Assembly: GCF_017591425.1 (NCBI RefSeq)
Contig: NW_024465885.1
Span: 33,054,501-33,118,500, forward strand
From: Ochotona curzoniae
Lineage: Eukaryota > Chordata > Mammalia > Lagomorpha > Ochotonidae
DNA: 64,000 nt
Direction: 5' to 3'
The position numbers were made by a program, and so were the translations under genes. Below the pieces are notes generated by a model. It ran no database searches, was not told the origin of the DNA, and was given only the letters and a program-made list of their open reading frames with translations. The stretch's first letter is position 1, and each line of letters begins with the position of its first letter. Below, piece after piece: positions 11,371-21,952 of the stretch.

Positions 11371-11435
11371 ATATAATAATAGTAATAGTAATAATAATAG
11401 TAGTAGTGGTGGTGGTGGTGGTGGTAATGGTAGCA
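11371..11435. repeat. Compound trinucleotide repeat (TAA/TAG/TGG)
   Basis: The tract drifts from ATA/TAA units through TAG units to six or seven GTG units and then returns to AAT. The ordered change of unit suggests stepwise mutation and re-expansion of one ancestral array. Confidence 0.9.
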
Positions 11436-12126
11436 TTAATATCTCCAGAATCACATCAATATTCAAACCAACTACTAGATATAATTTTAAAAAAATGTGC
11501 TGTATGTTAGTAATGACAGGGAAAATATGCGCAACATGAACTTTAAATCATCTTTTCTTAAATTCTGGCACTCTGGAAATGGTACTCTTGCTACTTATAG
11601 GTTCTTCTTTCCACCAACAGAGAGTAAAGAAGAGAACACATAATTGGAACATTTCTCATCTCAACTGCTTTTGGACAAGGTAGGCTCTGGGCATGAGTGT
11701 GTTGGGTGTCTGATTCTCCTTTCTTCCACTCAGCTCCTTGAAATGGAGCACAGTCTACAGGCCTTGTGTGACACAGCGAGACTATGGAGTCCTCACCTGT
11801 CCTCAGGTGAAATTGCACTCAAAAGGTGGAAATTCCTTACCAGAAACATTGGAGTATATCACCATTACCTGTTCCAGGCTATAAGACAGAGATGTCCCTC
11901 TTGGAAGAAGAGGCCACTTCTCAAGTTGGAGCAGAATTAATACCCAGAAGAAAGACATTGTGCAAGAACAAAGTGGAAAGAATCTGGAATATAGAGTGCT
12001 TTTTAAAACAGAGGACATTGGGTAGAAAATAATGAAGAAGTTCAGGGGACTAAAGCAGTTAATCCTTAATTCAACAAATTTACAGAAGAGAATTAGGGGG
12101 TAATAGAGATAGAAAAATTAAAAAAA
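11436..12126. other. Noncoding DNA, nothing recognised
   Basis: Overlapping short ORFs lie on both strands around 11590-12030. None has recognisable protein features and the longest is 98 codons. Possibly part of an unrecognised old repeat. Confidence 0.45.
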
Positions 12127-12439
12127 ATCCTAGCAGCTAATGTCCTCCCCTTACAGGAGCCAGGAATCCAAATGGATGCCAATTCTTGTCCTGGCAGCCC
12201 TGCTTCCCATCCAGCTCCCTGTTTATGACCTGGGAAAGCAGTAGAGGACGGGCCAAAGCCTTGGGACCCTGCACCTGTGTGGGGGATACAGAAGAGGCTC
12301 CTGGCTTCAGAATGGTGCAGCTCCAGCCCTTGTGGCCACTTGGGGAGTCAATCATAGGGTGGAGAATCGTCCTCTCTGTCTTTCCTACTTTCTGTGTATC
12401 TGACTTTGCAATAAAAATAAAATAAATCTTTAAATAAGG
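12127..12439 (+). mobile_element. CSINE, intermediate age, sense
   Basis: Complete except for a small deletion in the head: 'ctagcagctaatgtcctcc', 'ttcccatccagctccctg', 'gccaaagccttgggaccctg', tail 'gactttgcaataaaaataaa'. It belongs to the subfamily ending ACTTTGCAATAAAAAT. Confidence 0.88.
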
Positions 12440-12479
12440 GGAAGCATTGCTTTCCTAATACAATTAGAAACAAAACAGG

Positions 12480-12887
12480 CAGGCCTGAGAGCCGCTCCCC
12501 CCTCTTGGGTCAACTTTCCCAAGGGAGGGCACAATAACAACTAGGACAGGGGCTGGGTTGGCTAGAGAGAGAGGCACTCAACAACATCCGTGAGGGCTGG
12601 ACAGTTGACTGGTTGGATGGAACTAGGCTCCAATACCCTTCGACATCTACAAGAGCCCAATGTGAATTGGGGCAGACTGAACTGGGCTGCTACACATGCT
12701 GGCAAATCAGGGCAGGGGCAGGCCAGGTGAGGGTTATTGGGGATTGCTCCCACTAGGCTGCAGCTCCCAGTGGTTGGTGTGAGGGCTGAGTACGTGACAA
12801 GCAGAACAAGGACTGACTACAACACCCATTGATTCCAGTGGAAGTCGAGGGTCAAGACGGAACCAACTCAGCAATTGCAACCACCGA
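12480..12887 (+). mobile_element. L1 5'UTR monomer fragment, sense
   Basis: GC-richer DNA homologous to 44600-44990: both hold 'tacaagagcc', 'gggcagact', 'gttattggggattgct' or 'gatattggggattgct', 'gtgagggc' and 'gagcag' or 'caagcag' in the same order. The monomer-like structure marks it as a lagomorph L1 promoter region by my inference. It stops abruptly at the LTR. Confidence 0.55.
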
Positions 12888-13187
12888 TGTTGGGGTCCCT
12901 TGGCCAGCAAGTCAAACCCAGATACTAGTTGTCCTTGTAGAACCTTTATTGTAGAGACAACACAGCAAAATGGGCGCACAGCGGCCGCGCAGCAGCTACA
13001 GCATAGAGAGGCGCTCTCTCCCTCTTCCCGTTTCTCCGGCTACTTTATATTGGCCAATCAGTGTATAGGTCACCTCTGCACGCAGCAGGCAGGCCAGTCC
13101 TCACACAGATCACACTCTGTGCACGAGCCATCAACCCACCCCTGGGCCAGTCACAGCAGACTTCCTGAAACTTGTTTTTCTACTACA
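12888..13187 (-). mobile_element. Solo LTR, ERVK-like, antisense
   Basis: Read on the minus strand it starts TGTAGTAGAAA and ends GGACCCCAACA. It has a TATA word (TATAAAGTAGC, complement near 13045), a GC-rich transcription start region and the poly(A) signal AATAAAGG (complement near 12940). About 300 bp, with TG...CA termini as expected of a beta-retrovirus-like LTR. No internal retroviral sequence is attached. The six bases outside each end do not match, so there is no target-site duplication. Confidence 0.75.
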
Positions 13188-13498
13188 GGAGGAAGCAGCA
13201 GTTCAGCGCAGTTGTTGGACATGGGCTGCAGGCTCCCTACACACCACTTGATTGGGGAGCAGAGAAGGTATCCCCAAGAAGCCGTTGAACTTATCTGGAC
13301 AACAAGATGCTGGACTCTATGCTTGGTATATGCTTGCAATGAAGGAATCTCAACTGAACTTGAACTGTGGTTAAGCAACAAGGTGGAGGACTCCACCATG
13401 GGGGGGAGGGCTAGGGAAGGGGGAGGGAGAATCCCAGTAACTATAAAACTGTGTTACATAATACAATGTAATTAATAATAATAATAAAAAAAGAAAAC
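13188..13498 (+). mobile_element. L1 3'UTR, sense, with A-rich tail
   Basis: Homologous in reverse to 36085-36400: shared words include 'ttatctggacaacaagatgc', 'ggactctatgcttg', 'caaggtggaggactccacca', 'gggagaatccc' and 'aaactgtgttacataat', ending in an AAT/A-rich tail. This is the 3' terminus of a lineage-specific L1. The 191-codon frame running from the LTR into it is fortuitous. Confidence 0.75.
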
Positions 13499-13504
13499 AA
13501 ACAT

Positions 13505-15480
13505 TTCCTGTGAAACTATTATTGGTCAACATCACAGAGAAAGTAGTAATCAGGAAAATTATGAAGATGAAATAAAAGGCGTAGGAATGGAAGCAGAATA
13601 AATAAAACATTTCTATTGAGAACAATATAATTCTATGTATGTCAAAGCCTTAGTCATCCACTAAAATAACCCATGCAACTAAGAAATACATTTGACTAGA
13701 TTTCAGAACACTAGAGCAATATAAAAAATGAATCAATTTTATGATGAATGTCAAAAAATGAGATTGAGGAAAATTTTGTTTGTCAAAGAATATAATGTAA
13801 TACAATACCAAGGGATAAATTCACCAAGGAACCAAAACGTTTGGATAATTTAAACTATAAAATATTGTGGAAAGATTAAAATAAAATATTTTCTATGTGC
13901 ATGAATTAAAGAAATGATATTTTAAGTTGTCAGCACTTCTCAAAATGGTTATAAATCACAGATTCTTTCCATCAAAACACTAATAATGTTTTGAAAATGC
14001 ACATATCAATCCTTAAATTAATGTGCAGTGCAAATACTATACCCCAAATGACAAGGATATATAAATATCATTTTTAAAAAGAAAATATTGCAGAATCACA
14101 ATTCTTTGTTTTTAAGTTCCTAGAAGTTACAGTAGCTGAACTGTGTACTGCTGGAATAAGAATGGAAGTATAGAAAAATAGAATGAACTAATAGTGGATA
14201 AGGGAATTCTTACATTGTCAATCAACTTTGAACTGAGTCAACAGTAAAATTTCATTGAAAAGGAATATCTTCAGTTCAAAATGGGATGTTGGGATAACTG
14301 GATGTGCACTTTTACAGTAATGAACCTTGGAAACATCATGCTATTATGTTCAGGTAATCCCAAATGCATAATAGACATGAATGTAATAATACGTAGAAAT
14401 TCAGGACTTCTAGAAAAAATATAAAAGAAATCATATCCATGGCTTTGAGAATAGGCAAAGACTATTTAGCTTAGACATTAAAGCACAAATAACAATAGAA
14501 TAAAATAAATAATTTTGATCTCATAAAAAGTGAAGATACATATGAATTGTTTTCATTATTACACTAGATAATGGAAATATCACTCACAGCATTTTAAAAC
14601 ATTTCTTAAAATAGAAAACATTTAAAACCCAAGTTTAAACAAATAAGCCCATCAAAACTTAATCAAAGTATATGCATAATTATTTTCCAAATGTCATATG
14701 CACATGGCAAATAAGCATTTAGATGCTCAACATCAATGATCTTAACCAAAAACAATTAAACAACAATAAGACAGCACTCATACTCATTATGTCTACAACC
14801 GAAAAGGAAAGAAAAAAAAGGATAGATGAGAAAACTGTTGTTTAGGATACGAAGAAAGTTCAGTCCTCATATGAGTCTGTTAAAACCACAAAATAGTAGG
14901 AACATTTTGTAGTCCAGCAGTGATTAAAAAGTCTAAACATAGAGTTAACATATGACTCATTAATTACATATAAGGTATATATTCAAAAGATAATGTATAT
15001 CACACAAAAAGTTTCACATGCATATTCATAGTTGTAATATTCATGATAGTTAAAATGTTGAAACAATTCAAATACTCACATGAAATGATAGATGAATAAA
15101 AATGTGGTACATTCATCAGAATATTATATGACAGTAACCAATGATACATTTTTAGTGTGTACTACAGCATAATAATTCTTGAAAATATTTCATTAATTTA
15201 AAGGATGGACAAAAATGATAACTGAATAAATTTAACATAAACATGAAAAATGGGAAAATCTAGAATGCCACAGCGTGGAGGTACAGTTGCGTAGGCTGTG
15301 GACATTCATAGGGGGAAGTAGAGACTGTTTACGTTCTCACGAATGCCATTTTCTTTCTATAGTAATTAAATGTCTTAAACTGGATGGACCATTGTTTCAC
15401 AACTCTGAAAAATCATAAAATAGCATTATAATACACAATGCTTATGATTAAATACTATACCACGTAAAATGCTTGTTAAT
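13505..15480 (+). mobile_element. Ancient L1 (L1M type): ORF2 3' half plus 3'UTR, sense
   Basis: Ordered matches to mammalian L1: 'gaagatgaaataaaaggcgt' (RT thumb region), 'gggataaattcaccaagg', 'gatgttgggataactggatg', 'gatgctcaacatcaatgatc', 'gaaacaattcaaatactcac', 'gatagatgaataaaaatgtg' and the 3' end 'gtttcacaactctgaaaaa'. It carries many stops. The younger LTR/L1 composite lies immediately upstream and may have inserted into this element. Confidence 0.75.
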
Positions 15481-15854
15481 AAAGATACTATAAAGCTAAA
15501 ATGCACTCATTATGGGAGCATCTCAAATTCTTAATTACATGAAAAATTATGAGATATTGTCATATTTTTCAAAATTAAAAGCTAGAATAAGATTCTGTGT
15601 TGAGCTTTTCTATGCTTGCTATGTATTCCAAAGTGAATTTGCCTTAGACCGCTGTCTCATCATACATGCAACTCAATTGAACTGCTCTCCTCTTGTAAAG
15701 CTGCCACTCCCTCAGTATTTTCTGCTTCTTTCCTTTTCTGTAATGACACCCTTTTAAAATAATAAATGTTGGATTACTATCCTGGTCTTTGTCTCTGGTT
15801 CAGTAACCTTTTCAGGGCATTGTCACCATCCCAATATTATGACAATTCATTTAA
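15481..15854. other. AT-rich noncoding DNA
   Basis: No recognisable feature. Confidence 0.5.
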
Positions 15855-16165
15855 TAAAATATTCATTTATTTATTGAAAAGATTTGCTAACAGGGAGACA
15901 AAAATAGGAAGAAACGTATTTTCACTCAATGTCTTCTTCCTATCCCTATTCCTTGGAAACAGCTGCAACAGCAAGAGTTTAGCCAGATCAAAACCAGGAA
16001 CGTGGGACTCCATGCAGTCTTCCTTGTGGGTAGCAGTGGCCAAGTGAAAGCACTTCTGCTGCTTTCAGGGTGCGTTAATAACAGGAAGGAGGAATTGAGA
16101 GTGGAGCAGGCAGCACACAGACCCCAGCTCAGGTGAGACGCTGCATTGCAGGAAGTGATTCATCC
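15855..16165 (-). mobile_element. CSINE2-like, diverged, antisense
   Basis: 'agctgcaacagcaagagttt', 'agatcaaaaccaggaacgtg', 'tgctgctttcagggtgcgtt' and 'gtggagcaggcagcac' follow the rabbit-type C repeat (GGCTGCAACGGCCAG, GAAGCCAGGAGC, TGCTGCTTTCCCAGGC, GTGGAGCAGCCGGGAC). An older lagomorph subfamily. Confidence 0.65.
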
Positions 16166-16224
16166 TCTTGCCACAAGGGTGACACTAATCCATTTTAACA
16201 ATAAAAATATCTCATTTATTGTTT

Positions 16225-16600
16225 ACTGTACACTTGTCCTGAAATTTAGTTGTTTAAAATAACAGTTTGTCTAGCTGATGAATCTGTGGGTTTGTGACAT
16301 CCATCAAGACTGGGTGCCACTCATGCAAGGTTTTACCACAGTACTCTCTGAAAGGCACAAGTGGCAAGGCTGGGAGCATGCCTGATGGGGAACTGTGGGC
16401 ACTGCCCTTCTAAACTGTACCCATTCCTGGAGAACATGAGAAGGGCTGGGGTTGGGCCAAGCTACGCAAGGTAGCTGCACCTGTAGGCATACATGAGGGC
16501 TGGGACCTGTCTGCCTGAGCTAATGCACAGGACCCACAGGTATTCACGGGAGAGAGATGGGATGCAAGCAGGCACAAATGAGGCCACAGCATATGTTAGC
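16225..16600. repeat. Unclassified old repeat, MaLR-like start, GC-richer end
   Basis: The first part ('taaaataacagtttgtctag') resembles the start of MaLR LTRs. The second part, from about 16370, is GC-richer with 'gagggctgggacctg' and 'acccacaggtattcacggg', reminiscent of the L1 5'UTR monomers elsewhere in the window. The boundary is unclear. Confidence 0.3.
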
Positions 16601-16645
16601 ATATTCAGCTTTATTACTATTTTATAAAATGATAATTCCCAAATT

Positions 16646-16978
16646 AAAAAATGCAGGGCCCGGCGCGGTGGCGCAAGTGGTTAAGGTCCTCACCTAGCAC
16701 GCCCAGGATCCCATATGGGCGCCGGTTCTATCCCCGCAGCCCCGCTTCCCTTCCAGCTCCCTGCCTGTGGCCCGGGAAGGCAGTCAAGGACAGCCCAAAG
16801 CTTTGGGACCCTGCACCCGCGTGGGAGACCCGGAAGAGGCTCCTGGCTTTGGATTGGCATAGCACTGGCCATTGCGCTCACTTGGAGAGTGAATCATCGG
16901 ACAGAAGATCTTCCTCTCTGTCTCTCCTCTCTGTATATCTGCCTTTCCAATAAAAATAAATCTTTAAAAAAAATGCAG
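16646..16978 (+). mobile_element. CSINE, young, sense, with TSD
   Basis: Near-consensus element from 16656 (GGCCCGGCGCGGTGGCGCAA) to the AATAAATCTTT tail, flanked by AAAAAATGCAG on both sides (16646-16656 and about 16968-16978). The A box (GGTGGCGCAAGTGG) and B box (GGTTCTATCCC) are intact enough for Pol III. Confidence 0.93.
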
Positions 16979-17154
16979 AAAATATCAAGTAGTGGTTTTA
17001 ACTGTTTTCATTATACCTCAGCTATAAAACAAATTATTTTTAAGTAAACGTTGAAAAAACCCCAAAATAATGTAAAATTAGTACCATTTATTAAATATAT
17101 TACATTTTGGCTTTAAAATTAAATATGTACAGTTCACAATATAATTTAAATGTT

Positions 17155-18430
17155 GTACCCATACTGTGGTAGGCTATTAAAAACCCAGTGCTTATGGAGA
17201 AACAAAATGGCAGAATAGGGTAAGGACATGTTTAAACAGACAGAAGAATCATTAACTGGAGTGAAGCAAGGAAGGCACAATCCTGAGATATAGGAGAGGA
17301 CAGGCTGAGGACAGAGGGACACTTGGAAACCTGTGGACATGAAGGTCAGCAGAGGCAATAGAGCAGTGACCAAATACCCCAGCAGTGGTCAGTGATCAGA
17401 GCTCCACCAGTGGCCAGACAGGAAGGGAGTTCACTGGGACATTCGGAGGTGAACCCAGGAATAGAACTGTGCATCATACTGATTTGCTTGATTCAAACAT
17501 GAGCAGCAGTAGAGTGGCAGAGACCAAGCATGTGGGTGCAAGAAGAGGGTGAATTTCATGTTCAGATCCCCACGATCGCCACATCAGGCACCAATTTTTT
17601 TAATTTTTTAGGAAAAGAATGTGGGGCTGGAAGGACAGCAGTGAGCTGTGTGCACTAAACTAGGAATAAGCTAATTTCTGGCTCAATGCATTGCACTGAT
17701 CCCACAGGGAAAATGGTACTGACTTGGCATCCTGTAAGTTCCTCTCAAGATAGGTCCAGATGGTTCATGGACCTAAATACCAACAGGCCCAGTCCCCAAT
17801 CAGTGCCACATCTGGGGCCATTTTGTGTTCTAAGGAGAAGGCCATGTTAGGGAGAAAGGTTGTGTGGAAGATCAACCGCAAGTTCCATTTCTGCTAAGGT
17901 GGAAAAGAACTAAAAGAACAAATTCCTGGCTCAGTGCATTGCACTGGTCCACAGGAAAAACTACCAATTTGGAATCCTATGGGTTTAACCCAAATAGGTC
18001 CTTATGGCCTCTGAACCTAATAGCCAGCAAGTTCAAATGTCCACAAGTGCTACAGCAGATGGCATCTTGTGTAATGAGAAACAGGTTGTAGAGCAACAGT
18101 AAGCTGCACACGTGCTGAGCCAGGAGAGAACCCACTTCTGGCCAAATGCATTGGACCGGCTTACAGCCAAGTGACCCTCAGACCTAACAGAGAGCAAGAT
18201 CAGCACCACTGACAATCCAGTGATTTAAGACAGCTGGTGTCTGTAATCCCAGGCACTGCTCGAACTGGGGGCTGGAGAAAGACTATGCAATCAATGGTGC
18301 AGCCACAGCACAGGATCTCAGGAAATGCAAAGTGGTAGCCAGGAGATGGGGCTATGGAGACTGTCATAAAAAGCTATCCCAAGAGCCTGAGATTGAAACT
18401 AGAAGAAGTAGCACAAGTGAATGTAAGTGA
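17155..18430 (+). mobile_element. L1 5'UTR with long monomers, sense
   Basis: A recurring unit with the signature 'ctggctcaatgcattgcact' begins at about 17679, 17926 and 18138 (spacings 247 and 212). Each unit also has 'ccacagg' and 'gacctaa' or 'gaacctaa', except that the third is more diverged. Upstream, 'gagaaacaaaatggcagaat' looks like an L1 5' start. The layout (5'UTR, then ORF1 coiled coil) supports an L1 promoter region of a different type from the 57- and 86-bp arrays. Confidence 0.6.
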
Positions 18431-19045
18431 AGAAACAGGTACCGAACACAGTCATTAAATTTACCTGTAGACAAGTGGGCAAAACAGCTTAGAAAACAAC
18501 CCTAAAGAGAAGAATTTATTAACCAGAATAGCAATGACCAAGAGCAAAAGAAGACACAACAGCACAGTGTATATTATTGATGCCTCCCCAACAAAAGAAT
18601 AAAAATCTTTGTCAACCTTAGAGTTAAGTGAGGATGAAATCAAGAAAATAGGGTATAAGCAGTTCTAAAAACTTGTTATACATCTTCCTAACATCAATGA
18701 GGAGTCCCAGGCATTTAAGAAATATGCTACACAGGAAATAGCAGTAGAGAATCCAATGAAAGCTGATGTATCAAAAATTAAGAACAGAATGGAACAAAAT
18801 AAAAATCGGTGAAAACCCTCAAAAATAGAATGAGTGAGGAAGAAGAAATAATCTCAGAATTGGAAAACATCTTCAACAATGAAGGAAACATCAAAAAGCT
18901 GGAAATGGAGCTGCATCAAGCTAAATAAAATATTCAAGAAATAAGAGACACTGTTAAAAGGCTGAGTATAAAGATCATGGGAGTTCCAGAAGATACGTTG
19001 CAGTATTCATCTCTACTTCCAAATCTAAGATGGGTTCCCAATGAA
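18431..19045 (+). pseudogene. Broken L1 ORF1 (ORF1p remnant)
   Basis: ORF1p is the RNA-binding chaperone of L1. The remnant shows an E/K/N-rich coiled-coil-like stretch. At about 18895-18996 one frame reads through IQEIRDTVKRL to IKIMGVPED, which parallels the conserved start of the ORF1p RRM domain (human: LQEIWDYVKRP...RLIGVPES). There is one in-frame stop (taa just before 'aatattcaag') and more upstream. Homology ends just after the IMGVPED motif, so most of the RNA-binding domain is gone. Confidence 0.75.
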
Positions 19046-19276
19046 ATTGTTAAATCTATCTTGACAGTAGGATGCTGGACAGTTGGCCATTTTCCATGAC
19101 TGCAATATCAGGATACACTTAAGTAACAGATTTATGGACTCATGACTATTTATGAAGCATTATGCTACCATATAAATATAGGAAAATTTAGTATAGGAGG
19201 GATTTTGGAGAAAATGGAAGGGGAAATCCCGGAGACTATGGAACATCATCTTAAATTCAATAAATAAAAAAGAAGG
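19046..19276 (+). mobile_element. L1 3'UTR, sense, joined to ORF1 remnant
   Basis: 'gctggacagttggccatttt', 'ggagggattttggagaaaat', 'ggaaatcccggagactatgg' and an AATAAA tail match the L1 3' ends at 13.4, 36.1 and 60.5 kb. ORF2 (about 3.8 kb) is missing, so this copy is internally deleted, either during retrotransposition or later. Confidence 0.65.
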
Positions 19277-19602
19277 CAAAAAATTCCAATATGTAAGCTA
19301 TCTATATTAAAATAAAGGTCTGGCTATAAATATATTGATAAACAATAGAAACTCATACAAAATCTGCAATACTGGCATAAACATCATGTTCGTAAACACT
19401 TGTATCTGTAAACTAAGAGTGATTGTGCATATTATGTAAAAATGTAGGAAAGCAGCTGAGAAACTTAAATGCCAAATTTGTTATAAAGTGATATATATTG
19501 AACAGTCAAAGAAATGTTCTGCATGCAATGCAGATGATCTTTAGTAGTCCTTCCAAGATAAAAAAAGTAATAAGAAAATAAATAAAAGAATGAATTTGGG
19601 TA
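19277..19602. other. AT-rich noncoding DNA
   Basis: Nothing recognised. Confidence 0.5.
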
Positions 19603-19720
19603 CTGATTCAACTCTTAGCTATTCTACTTCTTGTTCAACTTGGGAAAGCAACAGAAGATATCCCAAGAGCTTGGGTCCCTGAATCCAAAGATCTGGATGA
19701 AGCTTCTGACTCCTTTTAAA
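19603..19720 (+). mobile_element. CSINE internal fragment, sense
   Basis: 'ggtactgattcaactcttag', 'cttgggaaagcaacagaaga' and 'caagagcttgggtccctg' are CSINE body. Both ends are lost. Confidence 0.6.
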
Positions 19721-19770
19721 AAATATTTAATTAATCAATTAATTAATTTTAAATAATGATCACATGGTTG

Positions 19771-20214
19771 ATCAGGGTGGGAAGGATCAAGATTTTGGGA
19801 AAATTGGATGAACTTACTGATTCCAATTTTGCTATTTACTCTTGTTTTCCTGGGGGAAGGGGAATGTCAAAGAGGAAAATCACTCACGACTTTCCACCTG
19901 TCCTGCTACCCAAGGATGAGGAACCACTACTTGATATCAACCCAGAGTGTAAGTGTGTACATTTTCCAAGGTTTCTGTCCAAGTGGTTTGGACAGTTCTG
20001 AAATGCTGATTTCACTGATCCAAGGATGATTTCATGGTTCCCGTATCCACTGGTTCCGTTCACCAAATTTTTTGCTGTCATTGTTTGTTTCGGGTAAATG
20101 TCCAGTTTGTTCCATGCTCCTTCTTCTGCTACAGCACCAAATGTGCTAACCTATTCTCCTTTTACCAGAGGCCCTGTGTTCACTGCTCTACCATTTTCCA
20201 TTAAATAGGGCATG
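19771..20214 (-). mobile_element. Probable L1 5' region next to monomer array, antisense
   Basis: Non-monomeric sequence directly adjoining the 86-bp array, in the position expected for the promoter-proximal end of an antisense L1 5'UTR. Assignment is by position; I could not find matching ORF1 words. Short ORFs at 19756-20029 are by-products. Confidence 0.35.
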
Positions 20215-21010
20215 ATCCTGCAGGCTAGTCCAAGTACGAGGGCCAGATGTCCCAAGCATCACCGGATCCCCAATTCCTGGTGCTCACAAACCTTGCACCC
20301 ACCTAGTAGGCGGCCCCAAGACCCAGGCCAGGCAATCCAAGCCGTGCTGGATCCCCTACACTTAGGGCTCAAGGATTTGACATCCACTTAGTATGCAGGC
20401 CTCAGGACACAGATCAGGAGATCTAAGCCTGGCCAGATACTCCACACCAGAGGCTCATAAGACTGACACCCACATTTCAGGGAGATCCCAGGACCCAAGT
20501 CAGTGGAACTGTGTGCCATCAAACCCCCCCACCCTGGAGCTCCTGAACCCAACACTCACCTAGGAGATTTTCCTCCGAATACAGAATAGGTGACCTGAGC
20601 CTGGCTGAATCCCCTGCTCCTGGGGCTCACGAAACCAGCACCTATCCAGTAGGTGGACCCTGGGACTTGGGACAGGTAACCCAAACCCCAGCAGATCCCC
20701 ACTCCTGGGCTCATGAACCCAACACCCATCTGTAGGCTGGTTCTGGGTCCTCGGCCAGGAGATCCAATCCCCACCAGATCCCCCCACCCAAGAAGTCACA
20801 AAACTAACACCCAGCTAGATGGTGGGACCCAAGATCTGGGCTAAAGCACTCAGACCGCACCAGTTCCCCTTTCTCAGGGGCTCAAGAACCCATCCCCCAC
20901 TACTCAGGTGGGCCCCAGGATCTGAGCTAAGCTACCAAAGACCTGTCAGATCCCTTGTCCCTGAGACTCACATACCCGGCCTTGCTGGGCCCAGAACTGT
21001 CATGACTTAC
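20215..21010 (-). repeat. 86-bp tandem array, about 9 units (L1 5'UTR monomers)
   Basis: A GGATCCCC-like landmark followed by 'ctcaggaacccaacacccac' variants recurs at about 20264, 20349, 20435, 20520, 20607, 20693, 20776, 20862 and 20948, giving spacings of 83-87 bp. Units are diverged by substitutions but the period is kept. The flanks match L1 5'UTR-type sequence, so I read it as an antisense L1 promoter array. Confidence 0.8.
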
Positions 21011-21600
21011 CTCACATCAGCAACCAGAATCTTATGTGCAATCTGGCCTAGTATTGTCTTCACCCTGTTCCAGTCCCTGCTGGTGGGTGCTGCAGCCTAT
21101 ATCAGCCCAGTCTGATTGTTCTTCTGGTCCTAATGTGAACTGGCTGGGGTTGTGGCACGATATAGCTCCTTCTGCCCCCTGCCCTGACCTTCCAGTGAGT
21201 TAAGTTTGTGCTGGCTGAGACTAGTCTATTCCCAGACCTGACCCACATGTATGCTGGCGGGTACTGTAACCTGGCATGATCTGAGTTGCTCCTTGCCTTG
21301 CTTGTTGTGCTCACCTGCAGGGTCTACATCTCAATGAAGGAGTTTCCCAAGCTCCTCCAATGAGTCTCCTCCCAGTCCATGACATGTGAATGTAAGTGGG
21401 TGACTGACAGAAAATTGGTTTGGAGAGGAAAACAAGAGTGAGAGAAGTGGGTCTGATAGCAGAATCTGTGGAGGCAATGTGGGCTCACTCCCATGGAATC
21501 GCAATCTCTGCTGGCTTGCCTAAGACATGCAGATGGGGTCAAGCCTTGTTGGGGAGCTAAGGGGGCAACCCAGCTAGGTTGGGGTTCCTACTGGTAAGAA
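21011..21600 (-). mobile_element. L1 5'UTR, 57-bp-type monomers, antisense
   Basis: Pyrimidine-rich units such as 'ctggtgggtgctgcagccta' and 'ggcgggtactgtaacctgg' resemble those at 29400-31545. This would be the distal (5') end of the same antisense L1 as the 86-bp array. Confidence 0.55.
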
Positions 21601-21635
21601 CAGGAGTAAGACTGAGGGCAGCAGGCTTGGCTGAA

Positions 21636-21952
21636 TTTTATTTTTGTTGGAAACTGAGATATATAGAGAGGAGGAGAGACAAAGAGGAAGATCTTCTGTC
21701 TGATGATTCACTCCCCAAGCGGAAGTAACAGCCAGAGCTGCACTGATCTGAAGGCGGGAGCCAGGAGCTTCTTCTGGGTCTCCCCACCAGGTAGCAGGTC
21801 CAAAGGCTTTGGGTCATCCGTGACTGCTTTTCCACACCACAAGCAGAAAACTGAATGGGAAGTGGGGCAACCAAGATTAGAACCAGAGCCTGTATGGGAT
21901 CTTGCTGAATGCAAAGTGAGGACTCTAGCTGCTAGACTACTCTACAGGGCCT
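21636..21952 (-). mobile_element. CSINE, intermediate age, antisense
   Basis: 'gatatatagagaggagg', 'gatgattcactccccaag', 'caggagcttcttctgggtct' and the end 'gactactctacagggcctg' define a full-length antisense copy. Confidence 0.88.

Noticed and set aside
12900..13475. 191-codon open frame
   Set aside because: It runs antisense through the solo LTR and then into the L1 3'UTR, so it is a chimera of two elements.
16656..16750. tRNA gene suggested by box A and box B words in CSINE heads
   Set aside because: The head lacks a foldable cloverleaf and is fused to the CSINE body. All such hits in the window are SINE heads.
20215..21010. CRISPR-like array
   Set aside because: Units are contiguous, diverged and lack unique spacers. 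The genome is mammalian and the array adjoins L1 sequence.
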